Shown here: piece after piece, positions 1 through 7,968 of the stretch | Layout of the letters: the number at the start of each line of letters is the position of its first letter | How positions within the stretch are numbered: position 1 is the first letter of the stretch | Program-made: the position numbers and the translations under genes | Origin: Acephala macrosclerotiorum | Lineage: Eukaryota; Ascomycota; Leotiomycetes; Helotiales; Mollisiaceae | Assembly (NCBI GenBank): GCA_014904845.1 | Contig: MU119757.1 | Span: forward strand, 1-20,831 | Length of the DNA stretch: 20,831 nucleotides | Direction: 5' to 3' | Notes under the pieces: model-generated | The model's database searches: none | Told to the model about the DNA's origin: nothing | Seen by the model: only the letters and a program-made list of their open reading frames with translations

Positions 1-640
1 TTTTTCGTTTAAATATTATTTTTACGATATATTTTTTAAAAAAAATTAATAATTAATTATATATTTACGAGATTATTTATTTATTTCAAATAATTTTTTT
101 TAAAATTAAATTTATTAAATAAATATATAATTAAAATTTAATTATATTTCGAATTTATAATAATAAATTTATTTAAATCGTATTATCGTATAAATAAATT
201 TTTAATATTAATTAATTTTTTATATAAATATTTTTATAATATAAATAAATAATTTATATTAATAATTTTCTAATATTAATAATTGTTTAATATTAATTTA
301 ATTTTTATATTAATTATTTTTTAAAACGAAAATTAATATATTTACGTAATTTTAATATAGTTTCGTAATTTTATATATTTCGTTTAATGTAAATATTAAA
401 TAATTATCGCTATTAAAATAATATTATTTTAATCGTAATAATTATAAATAATAAATTAAAAATTAATATTCGAATAATATTATTTAAAAATAAATAATTT
501 ATAATTACGATTATTTAAATAATAATAATAATTTTATTAACTTTGAAAAAATAATTTTATTTAATTATATATACTAATTTATATAATAAAGTTTCTTTTT
601 TATATAAAAAATAGCGTTTATTTATTTCTACGATAGTTTT
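1..640. repeat. Left AT-rich, RIP-like degenerate tract
   Basis: The composition is almost entirely A/T, and nearly all remaining C and G bases are in CpG dinucleotides (for example in TCGA, ACGT and TTCG contexts). No open reading frame of note exists on either strand. Composition changes to normal over roughly 590-700, where CpA, CpC and CpT reappear. This is what a repeat looks like after very heavy RIP or a related C-to-T process that avoided CpG. The ancestral element cannot be recognised. The tract continues beyond the left window edge. Confidence 0.85.
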
Positions 641-894
641 TACAAACAATACACCAAGTAATGAGAGGGCAAAGAGAAAGAAAACATTGATAAAAAAAGT
701 CTATTAATTAGAGAAGTGTTTTAAGTTTAAAGTAGTTCTATTCATTCGCCAGCGAGATAAAATTACCACGTACTAATCAATAGACTACGAGTCTTAGTAG
801 CTAGTAATGGCAGAAATAGTATATATAACTCGTAGAGATCAAATCTGTAACTAATAGATGATATCCAGGAGTTTGCGTATCCGGTCCTAAAGAG

Positions 895-1020
895 GTTATT
901 ACCACGCCATTTTAAGAAGTAGAAGGGGTGCTTGGGATGGGGGGTTTGGCATTGGTTGTCCACCTTTCAGCGTTGCGCGCAGATATAGCAGAACTGCGCT
1001 CCGCAGTGGCAGCTAGGTAG
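895..1020 (-). pseudogene. Fragment of an RBR/IBR-type zinc-binding domain, broken
   Basis: Read on the minus strand from 1020, one frame gives LPSCHCGAQFCYICAQR, a TGA stop (967-969), then KVDNQCQTPHP. The pattern C-x-C-G-x-x-F-C-Y-x-C followed by (W)K is typical of the IBR/RING2 zinc-binding segment of fungal RBR (RING-between-RING) E3 ubiquitin ligases. The TGA lies where the family normally has the Trp of a WK pair, so it can be read as TGG to TGA. The 5' part of such a gene is absent; upstream on the same strand is unrelated Myb-like sequence. Downstream (below about 890) no zinc-binding pattern continues and the sequence grades into the AT-rich tract. Only about 16 diagnostic residues support the call, so the exact subfamily is uncertain. 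Confidence 0.55.
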
Positions 1021-1028
1021 GTTTCTAA

Positions 1029-1177
1029 GGGACAAGAAGGCACACAGAGCTTCAGCTGTTGCCTGTCCACCTGCGCGAGGAAGCCTAGTCGCCTCTGGGC
1101 CGTTCTATGGTCCAGCGCGTGCGTACTGCGAGCCGAGTCCCGCCAGGGAGACCGAAGACCAAGTGGCCCAAGATGAG
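1029..1177 (-). pseudogene. Decayed C-terminal end of a Myb-like gene (left copy of a dispersed repeat)
   Basis: The minus strand encodes GGTRLAVRTRWTIERPRGD followed by a TAG stop at 1085-1087. It aligns without gaps to the C-terminus of the Myb-like pseudogene near 10988-11050 (GRTRPAIRTRWSMVRPRSE, stop). The nucleotide similarity continues past both stop codons into the 3' flank (1029-1084 versus 10934-10987), which shows common descent rather than chance. Upstream, the counterpart of the conserved WIFKKFPG segment is degenerate and similarity is lost by about 1180. Both copies lie on the same strand about 9.9 kb apart. This is a non-functional remnant. Confidence 0.7.
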
Positions 1178-1597
1178 CTAGTGTGTTGGACGCCCAAACT
1201 TCAGCGTGTACTGTACATCCTGATTCGAAGAATGAAAGGAAGCAGAATGAAAGAAACTTTTGGATTTTAGATGTTAGGTGTTCGCGTCCAAGTTCGTGAT
1301 AGGATGGGGTTTCCCGCCTCACCCTGAGCCAATCATCGCTTCATACCCGTACCATACCCGCCCTACGATGCCAAAGCCAGAAGTTCCAAAATCCTCGGAT
1401 TAGGAACGCCACATGGTAACGCTTGAATCCTAGCCCAATGAGGTTGCGATAGGGATGCGTCAGCCTCCGCGATTCTGCAGCACATGCGTTGAAGGTTGCA
1501 TGCCGATTCTCTATTTGAACCCAGCATCGCCCATCCATTCTGAAATGAGGGCCTTGCGATAAGTCAGTTTAATTCCTGATACATTTGAAACTTTGAC
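1178..1597. other. Intergenic; upstream region of the Clr5 gene
   Basis: No gene is supported here. Open frames on the minus strand lack any recognisable motif. The interval presumably contains the promoter and 5' leader of the gene starting at 1598, but I see no clear TATA box or other defined element. Confidence 0.5.
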
Positions 1598-3721
1598 ATG
1601 GAGTCAGCATTCAGAGTCCCAACTTCCTTGCCTGACGGGAATCGTGAATACGCCCGCCGATACACCTCTGACGAATGGGAGGCCATGAAGCCAAAGATCC
1701 AGGAACTGTACGTCCAAGACGAGAAGACACTCCAACAAGTCATTCATATCTTAGAGCGCGGGTATGGATTTACGGCCTCGTACGTTATTCTTCCTTTTCC
1801 CTGTTTGAATCCAAATCGTGGACCAGGCTGAGACTCAGGTAGGGAGAAGCAGCTTAAGAGTCGGATAAGCAAATGGAGATTCGATGTCAAGAATGTCAAG
1901 GGAGATACTATGGTCCAGATGGCACGCGCCAGACTGAGGCGGAAGAGAGTGGATGGGAAAGGCAGCGTCTTCCGTGTTAACAAGAAACCAGTGGCCGATC
2001 GAAACATCAACCGATATCTTAAGAGAAACAACGTCTCCGAAGAAGATCTGTTATCTATGACGAGCCCAATCGATGGTACGCAGGCTCTTTTATTCTGATG
2101 TTGAAGAGACTGATGGGTTGAAATAGCACCGTCTCCTGCTTTTAGTGTCTTCTCGCCACGTCCCGACCCGCCATCTGATGCCAGTGTTCACGCAGCTCTT
2201 TCTGTGAGCAATGCTACTTCTTCGACCGAAGAGTTCGTTACACTGGACCTCAACGCAGATTCGGGTGCTTTAGAGGCAAATACGACGTCAAATCACCTTG
2301 CCTATTCGAGACACAACCAGTTGCCTGCCTCTAGCCAGCAAAGCCCCCGAGCACTTGCCATATCCCGCCCCCAAAGTCTAGACGTCAGTAGATATGCCTA
2401 TTTCACGACTCTTCCCGGAAGCATTCAAGACCTACCAGATAGCCCTGAAGTGCTTCTTTGGCGCTTTCGAGAACAAATTTGTCCCATGCTCTCTGCCACC
2501 AATAGCCAAAATAACAATATGTGGCAGACTTTGGTACTGCCACTGGTGCACAACTCCCAAAGTCTCTGCCTTGCGATATCTGCTATAACGGCTCTCCACA
2601 TATCAACCGGCAGGTCTGACGTCCAACTTCATGCTCGTGGAATGAACTTGATGCTCCAGAGCCTTCGCGTATTGCGCAGTGAGCTCGGCGGCAAAACACG
2701 CAAGATAGCCACCCTGGCGACTGTCCTCATTCTGGCATTCTGGACAAGTTGGAACGAAGGATTGCACCTTGGAAGGAAGCACGTCAAGGGGGCTTTGGTA
2801 GTGCTTTGGGAACTGTGGTCGCAGTCTGTGAAAATAACGTCCGGTTCTCCCCCTATTGACCCCATCTCCCTGGCATTTCTGGCGACAACTGGGTTCTATA
2901 TGGATGCACGGTCAAGTGTTGTGCACGCGACGATGGCAAAGGATGACTATAAAATGATTCGCAAAATCATCCCGGAAATGCCGACGCCGGTGGAAACATA
3001 CCTGGGGAAATTCGAGGGGAATCTATCCTCGATCCCTCTGGATCCATGGATGTTTTGTGCTGGCAGAGTTTTCCGTTTCATGAAACGGGCAGCTGACCTT
3101 TGCTACGAGGTCAGGATGGCAAATAGTGCGTCTTCTACCAATATCGCCGAAGCGGTAGCCTTAGCACGCGAAATCGTGGCATGGACACCCAACGCGCTTG
3201 TCTCTTTTCCATCTTCGAGTAGATTACACGTTTCTGGCTTGGACGAGCGATACATGATGTATACTGCGGAGGGGTACCGATATGCCACTCTTCTATACCT
3301 CCGCCAAGCTGTGCCGGAGATGCCTAGTATCAGTATTCAGCAGCTAGCCCGAGACACAATTCGCCACCTCTCGTCCTGTCCACCGAGCTCTACCATTGCC
3401 TTAGCTCAAGTATATCCACTGTTTGTGGCAGGCTGCGAGGCAAGTAGCAACGAAGAGCGGCAGTGGGTCAAAGAACGTTGGACTGCCATGATAGCACGCA
3501 TGAGAGTCACTAATGTGCATAAGTGCTGGGAAATTACTCAAGAAGTTTGGAAGAGACGAGACGCTCATCGACAGCAGAGAAGCGGAAATAGCGCCAACCA
3601 TCTGCAACCAATGTTTCAATGTCTGGGAGATACTGAAAACATAGACCCCGAGTTCACGGTCAAGGGCCGATTACATTGGGCACAGATTATGAAGGAGTGG
3701 GACTGGGAAGTGTCATTCTAG
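1598..3721 (+). CDS. Clr5-domain protein with C-terminal fungal transcription-factor-like region (3 exons, 669 aa)
   Basis: The model is exon 1 1598-1779, intron 1780-1842 (GTACGT...GTAG, 63 nt), exon 2 1843-2075, intron 2076-2126 (GTACGC...ATAG with a CTGAT branch-like site, 51 nt), and exon 3 2127-3721. Splicing joins the frames exactly, giving 670 codons including the stop, with no internal stops. Residues about 24-76 match the Clr5 domain: W27, KPKIQELY at 31-38, then LQQVIHIL and GFTAS (45-61), and after the first splice EKQLKSRISKW ending at W72. Clr5 is a short N-terminal domain of many uncharacterised fungal proteins. Residues about 270-640 look helical and include SLCLAISAITALHIS, a HARGMNLMLQSLRVLRSEL helix and HVKGAL, resembling the regulatory region of Zn2Cys6 factors (Fungal_trans_2 type). 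No Zn cluster is present. The start is the first ATG, in ACATGG context. A nuclear regulatory role is inferred. It is the only intact gene in the window. Confidence 0.85.
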
Positions 3722-3962
3722 TTTTGGAGTAAACAAGCGGTATATGTTTCTAATGTCATGCCTTGTTATCATCTTAGCTATTTCAAATGCCACAAGGGTA
3801 GCAAAGACATCGCAGTTTTAAAGAAGCTGATCTCATATTTGGACCCCACCATTAAACAGTCTCCAACTACGGACCATCAGCCCACCGACAAAACCATCAC
3901 TTCCCACCACTTCCCATAACACCTTGAAAATCTCATGCCCTTCCTACAACTTTCACAGCTAG
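3722..3962. other. Intergenic; 3' flank of the Clr5 gene
   Basis: This holds the presumed 3' untranslated region of the Clr5 gene and the decayed upstream sequence of the RBR fragment. In the frame of that fragment the sequence is open back to a TAG at 3960-3962, and further upstream reads without clear motif. No independent feature was found. Confidence 0.45.
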
Positions 3963-4238
3963 CCTCACGCATCGACCAGCAAAGCCGAATTCCAGATCGA
4001 ATGCCAGGGTGACGAAGGAACCTGCTCAACCGTACTCACTTTACGCGAAGTAAAAGACCATGTCTCGTCATCTGTCTTCGAAACTGTCCTCAAGTCGAGC
4101 TTCGAAGAGTACATCCAACGCCACCCACAGGCTTTGCGCTACTGCCCAACTCCAGATTGCGGCTATGTCTACCGGTGTACTACAACCTCAAGCTCGAGGC
4201 AATGTCTGCAACTCCTTCTCATTTGTCTCACGTATTAA
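3963..4238 (+). pseudogene. RBR E3 ubiquitin ligase fragment (end of RING1 to start of IBR)
   Basis: One frame reads about 91 codons from 3963 to a TAA at 4236-4238. It contains ECQGDEGTC (C-x5-C-type end of a RING1), a linker with LTLREVKDHV, SSFEEYIQRHPQALRYC, and the IBR opening CPTPDCGYVYRCTT. Spacing between the RING1 end and the CPTPDC motif is normal for fungal RBR (RING1-IBR-RING2) ligases, which pass ubiquitin to substrates through a RING2 cysteine. The rest of IBR and all of RING2 are missing: after about 4190 the frame becomes CLQLLLICLTY and stops. A TAG at 3960-3962 closes the frame upstream, and no RING1 start was found. This is a truncated remnant, probably non-functional. It appears to be a different RBR subfamily from the piece at 895-1020. 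Confidence 0.75.
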
Positions 4239-4690
4239 CTTCTCAATCTTCAATTCCTCATCGTTCGGATCCCCCCTCTTTCAACTCACGCTCTTCACGA
4301 CAGTGGCCACATATAGCTCGCACCCGCACACCCATTCTCTCCTCCAAGTATGCCAGCCAATTTTTTGCATAGTACCCTGATTCCCAGGTGAGGTCCTCTT
4401 CTTTGGCTGGCGTTGCAGGCGCGCGCTTGCAGCAGCAGTGACAGGAAGCGAATGGCAAATCCTTGTTAGTCGAAAACAGCATTCTGCCGGCGCATGTACA
4501 GCCAACCACGTTTCAAAGAAAATAATATAATATTTTTTTCTCTGCATCTTGATTGGCTCTTCTAAGGTTGGGGTGCGGGTTTTCCTCCACAGTCAGGGTG
4601 GACTCCCAGGTCTGGAACGGAAATACAGTAATTGCGAGGGGTCGCTTGCCCCACCTCTGTCAGTATTTAGGAAACAGACAACATTCCCCC
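4239..4690. other. Intergenic, no supported gene
   Basis: Several overlapping short open frames exist on both strands, including a Cys-rich minus-strand frame over 4258-4509 that begins only with GTG. None shows a recognisable domain, and they conflict with one another. I see no RNA gene here. The next feature is the 61-bp array. Confidence 0.45.
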
Positions 4691-4961
4691 AGGGCTGGTA
4701 GATTTCTACTGGTCTTACAAAAGCCGGCGCTAATTCCTTAGATATTTCTAAGACTAGTAGAATTCTACTGGTCATACCGAAACCGCCTTTCCCTCTTCCT
4801 AGATATTTCTCAAGGCTAGTAGAATTCTACTGGTTATACCGAAACCGCCTTTCCTTCTTCCTAGATATTTCCAAGATTGGTAGAAATCTACTGGTCATCC
4901 TGAAACTGCCTTTCCTTCTTCCTAGATACTTCTAAGACTGGTAGAATTCTACTGGTCATAG
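4691..4961. repeat. 61-bp tandem repeat array with embedded palindrome (about 4.5 copies)
   Basis: Units start at about 4691, 4751, 4812, 4873 and 4934. The period is 61 bp, with the first unit 60 bp and the most diverged, and the last unit partial. Each unit begins AAGACTGGTAG-like, contains a palindromic core (AGTAGAATTCTACT in the best copies, giving an ACCAGTAGAATTCTACTGGT-type hairpin), then an ACCGAAACCGCC-like stretch and CTTCCTAGATATTTC. Differences between copies are mostly transitions. The array is intergenic and has no coding frame. Confidence 0.9.
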
Positions 4962-5191
4962 TCAACTATTTCCCAAGAGTTGATTCACGTGATCTTAATG
5001 TGGTCTCGTGACTTTGCATGCCTGTGGATATTGGGTGGTCATCCCCATCAGAATGATACTCCTAGCCGCAATAATTGTAAGTAGTGGGCTGGGAGTCAAC
5101 ATTTGGATGGCACTACCTGAAGATGAATGATCCACAATTACGATCATTTGGATAATGCTGATGATGCCATCAACTGTGAGAGGATGTCCAA

Positions 5192-5263
5192 GTGGTGCGC
5201 AGAAATCAGGTGGTGCGCACAAACCAAATGGTGCGCAGAAACCAAATAGTGCGCAGAAAACCA
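5192..5263. repeat. 18-bp minisatellite, 4 units
   Basis: Four consecutive 18-bp units of the type RTGGTGCGCAGAAACCAA occupy 5192-5209, 5210-5227, 5228-5245 and 5246-5263, with one to a few substitutions each. The length is a multiple of three, so a minus-strand frame reads a hexapeptide repeat (FCAPFG-like). That frame has no other support and I do not call it a gene. Confidence 0.85.
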
Positions 5264-5285
5264 AGGCTTATCTATTTTTAGATTC

Positions 5286-5572
5286 GGAGTACTACAACTG
5301 CGAGTAGATCGGGTTGAAATACTACACCCCAGAGTAATCGCGTCTGAAGTATATTACTTTAACATATTACAAGTTAGCGTATGTGCCTTATTTATACTTC
5401 AGGCCCGAGCACTCTCAGTTGTAGTACTACAACTGAGAGTACTTTGGCTTGAAGTATAAATAAACGGTGTACATTATCTTGTAGTATTCTGAGGTGCAGT
5501 CTTACAAGCTAACGTACTCTCAGTTGTAGTACTACAGCTGAGAGTGCTCGGGCCTGAAGTATAAATACGAAT
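5286..5572. repeat. Inverted-repeat cluster around a perfect 30-bp palindrome
   Basis: Positions 5411-5440 form a perfect 30-bp palindrome (half-site ACTCTCAGTTGTAGT). The 52-bp block 5389-5440 recurs near 5516-5567 as its reverse complement with one mismatch, making a large inverted repeat whose inner ends also carry palindromes. The motif GGCYTGAAGTATAAATA appears after each palindrome. A diverged copy of the palindrome half plus tail lies at 5289-5325. The element ACAAGYTARCGTA precedes both palindromes. The layout resembles a decayed MITE-like or foldback element. No coding capacity is seen. Confidence 0.85.
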
Positions 5573-6063
5573 TCCGGTTTTCTATATGAATCTTGCTTTT
5601 CAGTCACATGGGTAATGAAGATATACTCGGAACAATTGTCTTTATAAGCGGTGTGATGTTCTTGTTAATCTATACTAATAATTCCGGCAATAGTCTTCTA
5701 CGGTAGTGTAGGCGTCTCTGTCACGCCATGTAACGCTAATGATAGTGGAGTAAGCTCCCTCAAAGAAGCTGTTCGGCTGGACGACTTCTTATTTCTTCTC
5801 ATGGTTTTCCGTGTAGTAGTTCGTTCTCTGTGGAACTGCCAGTATATTTTTTCTACAGTTCCCCAAGAGGCCGTTCCTAAGGTTCTCCGCGAGAGCTAAT
5901 CGAGGACTTGAGGGAGCCAAAACGGGATCCCCACACCAGTCAGCGTTGAGTGCCCATTTCGCCTCCTCCTTTACCTGACGGGGCCGGAGCCAATTTGGGC
6001 TTCGACATAGTAGCTATACCCAGCACCGTTATAGGAACCGGTTCCGACACCCTTGTAGAAGGT
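5573..6063. other. Intergenic, no supported gene
   Basis: I find no domain-bearing frame here. Overlapping frames over 5940-6237 on both strands begin with non-ATG codons or carry no motif, and they overlap the GC-rich repeat cluster. No RNA gene was recognised. Confidence 0.45.
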
Positions 6064-6385
6064 GCGCTGGTGAGAATCACGGGGAGTGGTAAAGTGAGGG
6101 CCGAATTTGGCCCCAAGGCGCTGGCGCAGTGGTGCAATTCGGCCTCCCTGACGTCATCCATTGCGCTGGCGCTGCGTTTGAAAAGGGAGCAGGAATCGGC
6201 TCCCCGAAGCTGGCGCATCCATCGCGCTGGTGCTTGAGGAACGTCGGCGTTGAAATAGAAGTCACGTGCATACGCTTTTGGCTCCCTAGCGCTGGCGCTT
6301 GAGGAACGCCAGCGAATAGAGCAAAATTCGGCGCCGTGACGCTAGCGCATTTACTCCCTAGACGCTGGAAAGCGCTAGCGAAACG
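6064..6385. repeat. Irregular GC-rich motif cluster (GCGCTGGCGC family)
   Basis: GCGCTGGYGC-type words, or close variants such as GACGCTAGCGC, occur near 6064, 6118, 6163, 6209, 6224, 6289, 6305 (inverted), 6338, 6361 and 6372. Spacing is irregular, roughly 15-65 bp. Several are self-complementary (AGCGCTGGCGCT, GCTAGC). Longer partial repeats surround them: a GCTTGAGGAACG-type phrase at 6232 and 6297, GGCTCCC at 6199 and 6280, and AATTCGGC at 6136 and 6325. This looks like a decayed interspersed repeat rather than a gene. Confidence 0.65.
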
Positions 6386-6426
6386 GATTTGTTAGCCTCA
6401 GGCCGAAATATTTTTGATGTTGATGA

Positions 6427-6445
6427 TCTGACCTTTTTGGTCAGA
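6427..6445. repeat. Short hairpin downstream of the APH pseudogene
   Basis: TCTGACC, a TTTTT loop and GGTCAGA form a perfect 7-bp stem. It begins 6 bp past the stop codon of the minus-strand APH-like pseudogene. A role is unknown, since fungal transcripts do not normally end at such hairpins. Confidence 0.5.
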
Positions 6446-6451
6446 ACATCG

Positions 6452-7457
6452 TTAGTTTCCAGACCGCAGTAAGCCCATAATCCTGGCTGTCTTAATGGTC
6501 TTCATGGTCTCTGCAGATAAGTCTCCCGCTTCGTCTTGAAATGTGCTCCAAAAGGTGTCCTGCAGAGCCCCGTAACCTTCGTATCGCCTCCACCCATTTT
6601 TGAGGTGAAGTGTACCCGTAAGAGCTTGCAGGGAATGAAGGTTCTGGCTAAAGGGGCATATTTCAGCTTTTGCCCAGTCAATAATACCAGCCAGGCGACA
6701 AGATGTCCCGTCGACTATAATATTACAGGTGCCAAAATCGCGATGGAGAAGAACTATTAGCAGAGAGAGAATTGCTTCTATTGAACTAAGGCATTTTTAA
6801 ATAATCTGGTGAAAGCGAGGTGGCAGATAGTGGAGTAATAGCTGCAGATCCTTGGAATATGTTCGGCGTAGATTCTCGCGGTAATTTGAATCGACCCTTT
6901 GAGGGGCTTTCTAGGAGAGGGCGGAAAAACTGTAATCAATTAGCACTTTCTTGTAAGAAATGTAAAGGAATTTTTATAGTGCGATTCGAAGTATAAGGAA
7001 AGACGGAGGGAGAACTATACTGTGCCACGTCCGACATGAGCGTTTTTCGCCAAACGAAGTTCTCGTCCGAATTTTCGGGGAAGCCATTTGCAAGAATAAA
7101 GTCCAAATAGCTGATACCGGGTATTTGATTTATAACATAGACAAATAGGGGTTCTTTGCCATCTTCTCTCAACTGTCCGTGGAATAAAGCGTTCGGGGCT
7201 AGGGAGCCATATATTTCTCGCGCTAGAGCTATAATCTCTGATTTAAGCATTAAAGACTTGAGACAGAACTGGACAACGAATTCGAATTTAGGTCCGGCGT
7301 AGACCGAGTAGTTGCAATTGCTTTGCACGGTTACAAGGACAATTTCCCCTCTAATAAGGTTTTTGGCCTTAGTGTCGCATGCTTTACGAGATGCAGACGT
7401 TCGTGAAAAGAATTCTGCAATTGCAACATCCAAAGAATATTCTGGATAGGCAGACAT
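6452..7457 (-). pseudogene. Aminoglycoside phosphotransferase (APH)-family kinase-like pseudogene
   Basis: Start ATG at 7457-7455 (MSAYPEYSLD). Exon 1 is 7457-7021; an intron at 7020-6930 (GTATAG...CTAAT...TTACAG, 91 nt) is followed by exon 2, 6929-6452. The join restores the frame (DVA|HFSALS), giving 305 codons including the final stop. The catalytic loop is HRDFGTCNIIVDG (about residues 208-220, D210, N215), and the metal-binding segment is GIIDWAKAEICPF (D230), as in the APH/choline-kinase fold. The N-lobe includes YAGPKFEFVVQFCLKS. Fungal members are mostly of unknown substrate. Two in-frame stops break it: TAG at 6913-6911 (codon 152, in LS*KAPQ, where TGG is expected) and TAA at 6799-6797 (codon 190, in FHQII*KCL, where CAA is expected). 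Both are CpA-to-TpA type. There is no frameshift, so inactivation looks purely point-mutational. It is divergent from the FunK1 pseudogene. Confidence 0.85.
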
Positions 7458-7968
7458 AGCAGCAAAGGAGCGTTGAATCGCACACTGTTTTGCTAAAATG
7501 ATGGAATGGAATAGTTGGAACCCTGGCGTACCTAGCACGCGGTGAGGAAGAATGATCTCCGGATTGCTGGCTTGAACGTTTAGCGGTTAGTAGTCTCGGA
7601 TCGGATAAACTTTCTGCCTGAGTTTTAGCGCCCCGTGATATATATCATGGCTTTGCTCAATATCACATGATATAATTCGTATTATTCACAAAAATTAGGC
7701 AGCCGGCGGAATTATCAGTTTGAAACTTTATCGATAAGAAACGATACAGTGTGGAGAATTCAGTGATCACATTTCGCTGGCCTACGGGGCTCAAAAGAAG
7801 GCTAAATTTAGGGACGGGTTATTCCGACGCTGGACCCCTTTCTGACCTCGCCTCATCAGTATATCTTACGTAATTAGATCGCACCCGCCTAAGCGAATTC
7901 ACGATAAACTTACATCTCGCATCACAGGGTCCTTAATAACCCATTCGCGTTCTTTTTAATCTGCGATC
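7458..7968. promoter_or_regulatory. Shared upstream region between divergent APH-like and FunK1 pseudogenes
   Basis: The 511-bp spacer has no gene. It contains a perfect 12-bp palindrome TGATATATATCA (7636-7647) and, 12 bp further, ATATCA-CA-TGATAT (7660-7673), so four TGATAT half-sites lie within 38 bp. They could be binding sites in a bidirectional promoter or chance AT-rich palindromes; sequence alone does not decide. Confidence 0.4.

Noticed and set aside
4258..4547. Two minus-strand frames of 83-88 codons, one Cys-rich
   Set aside because: The Cys spacing fits no known zinc-binding pattern, one begins only with GTG, and they overlap each other.
4691..5263. Direct repeats considered as a CRISPR array
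   Set aside because: The 61-bp and 18-bp repeats are contiguous without unique spacers, and the genome is eukaryotic.
5940..6237. Overlapping frames of about 90 codons on both strands
   Set aside because: They have non-ATG starts, no motif, and coincide with the GC-rich repeat cluster.
6427..6445. Hairpin as an intrinsic terminator
   Set aside because: Intrinsic terminators are bacterial, the T run is in the loop rather than after the stem, and the context is fungal.
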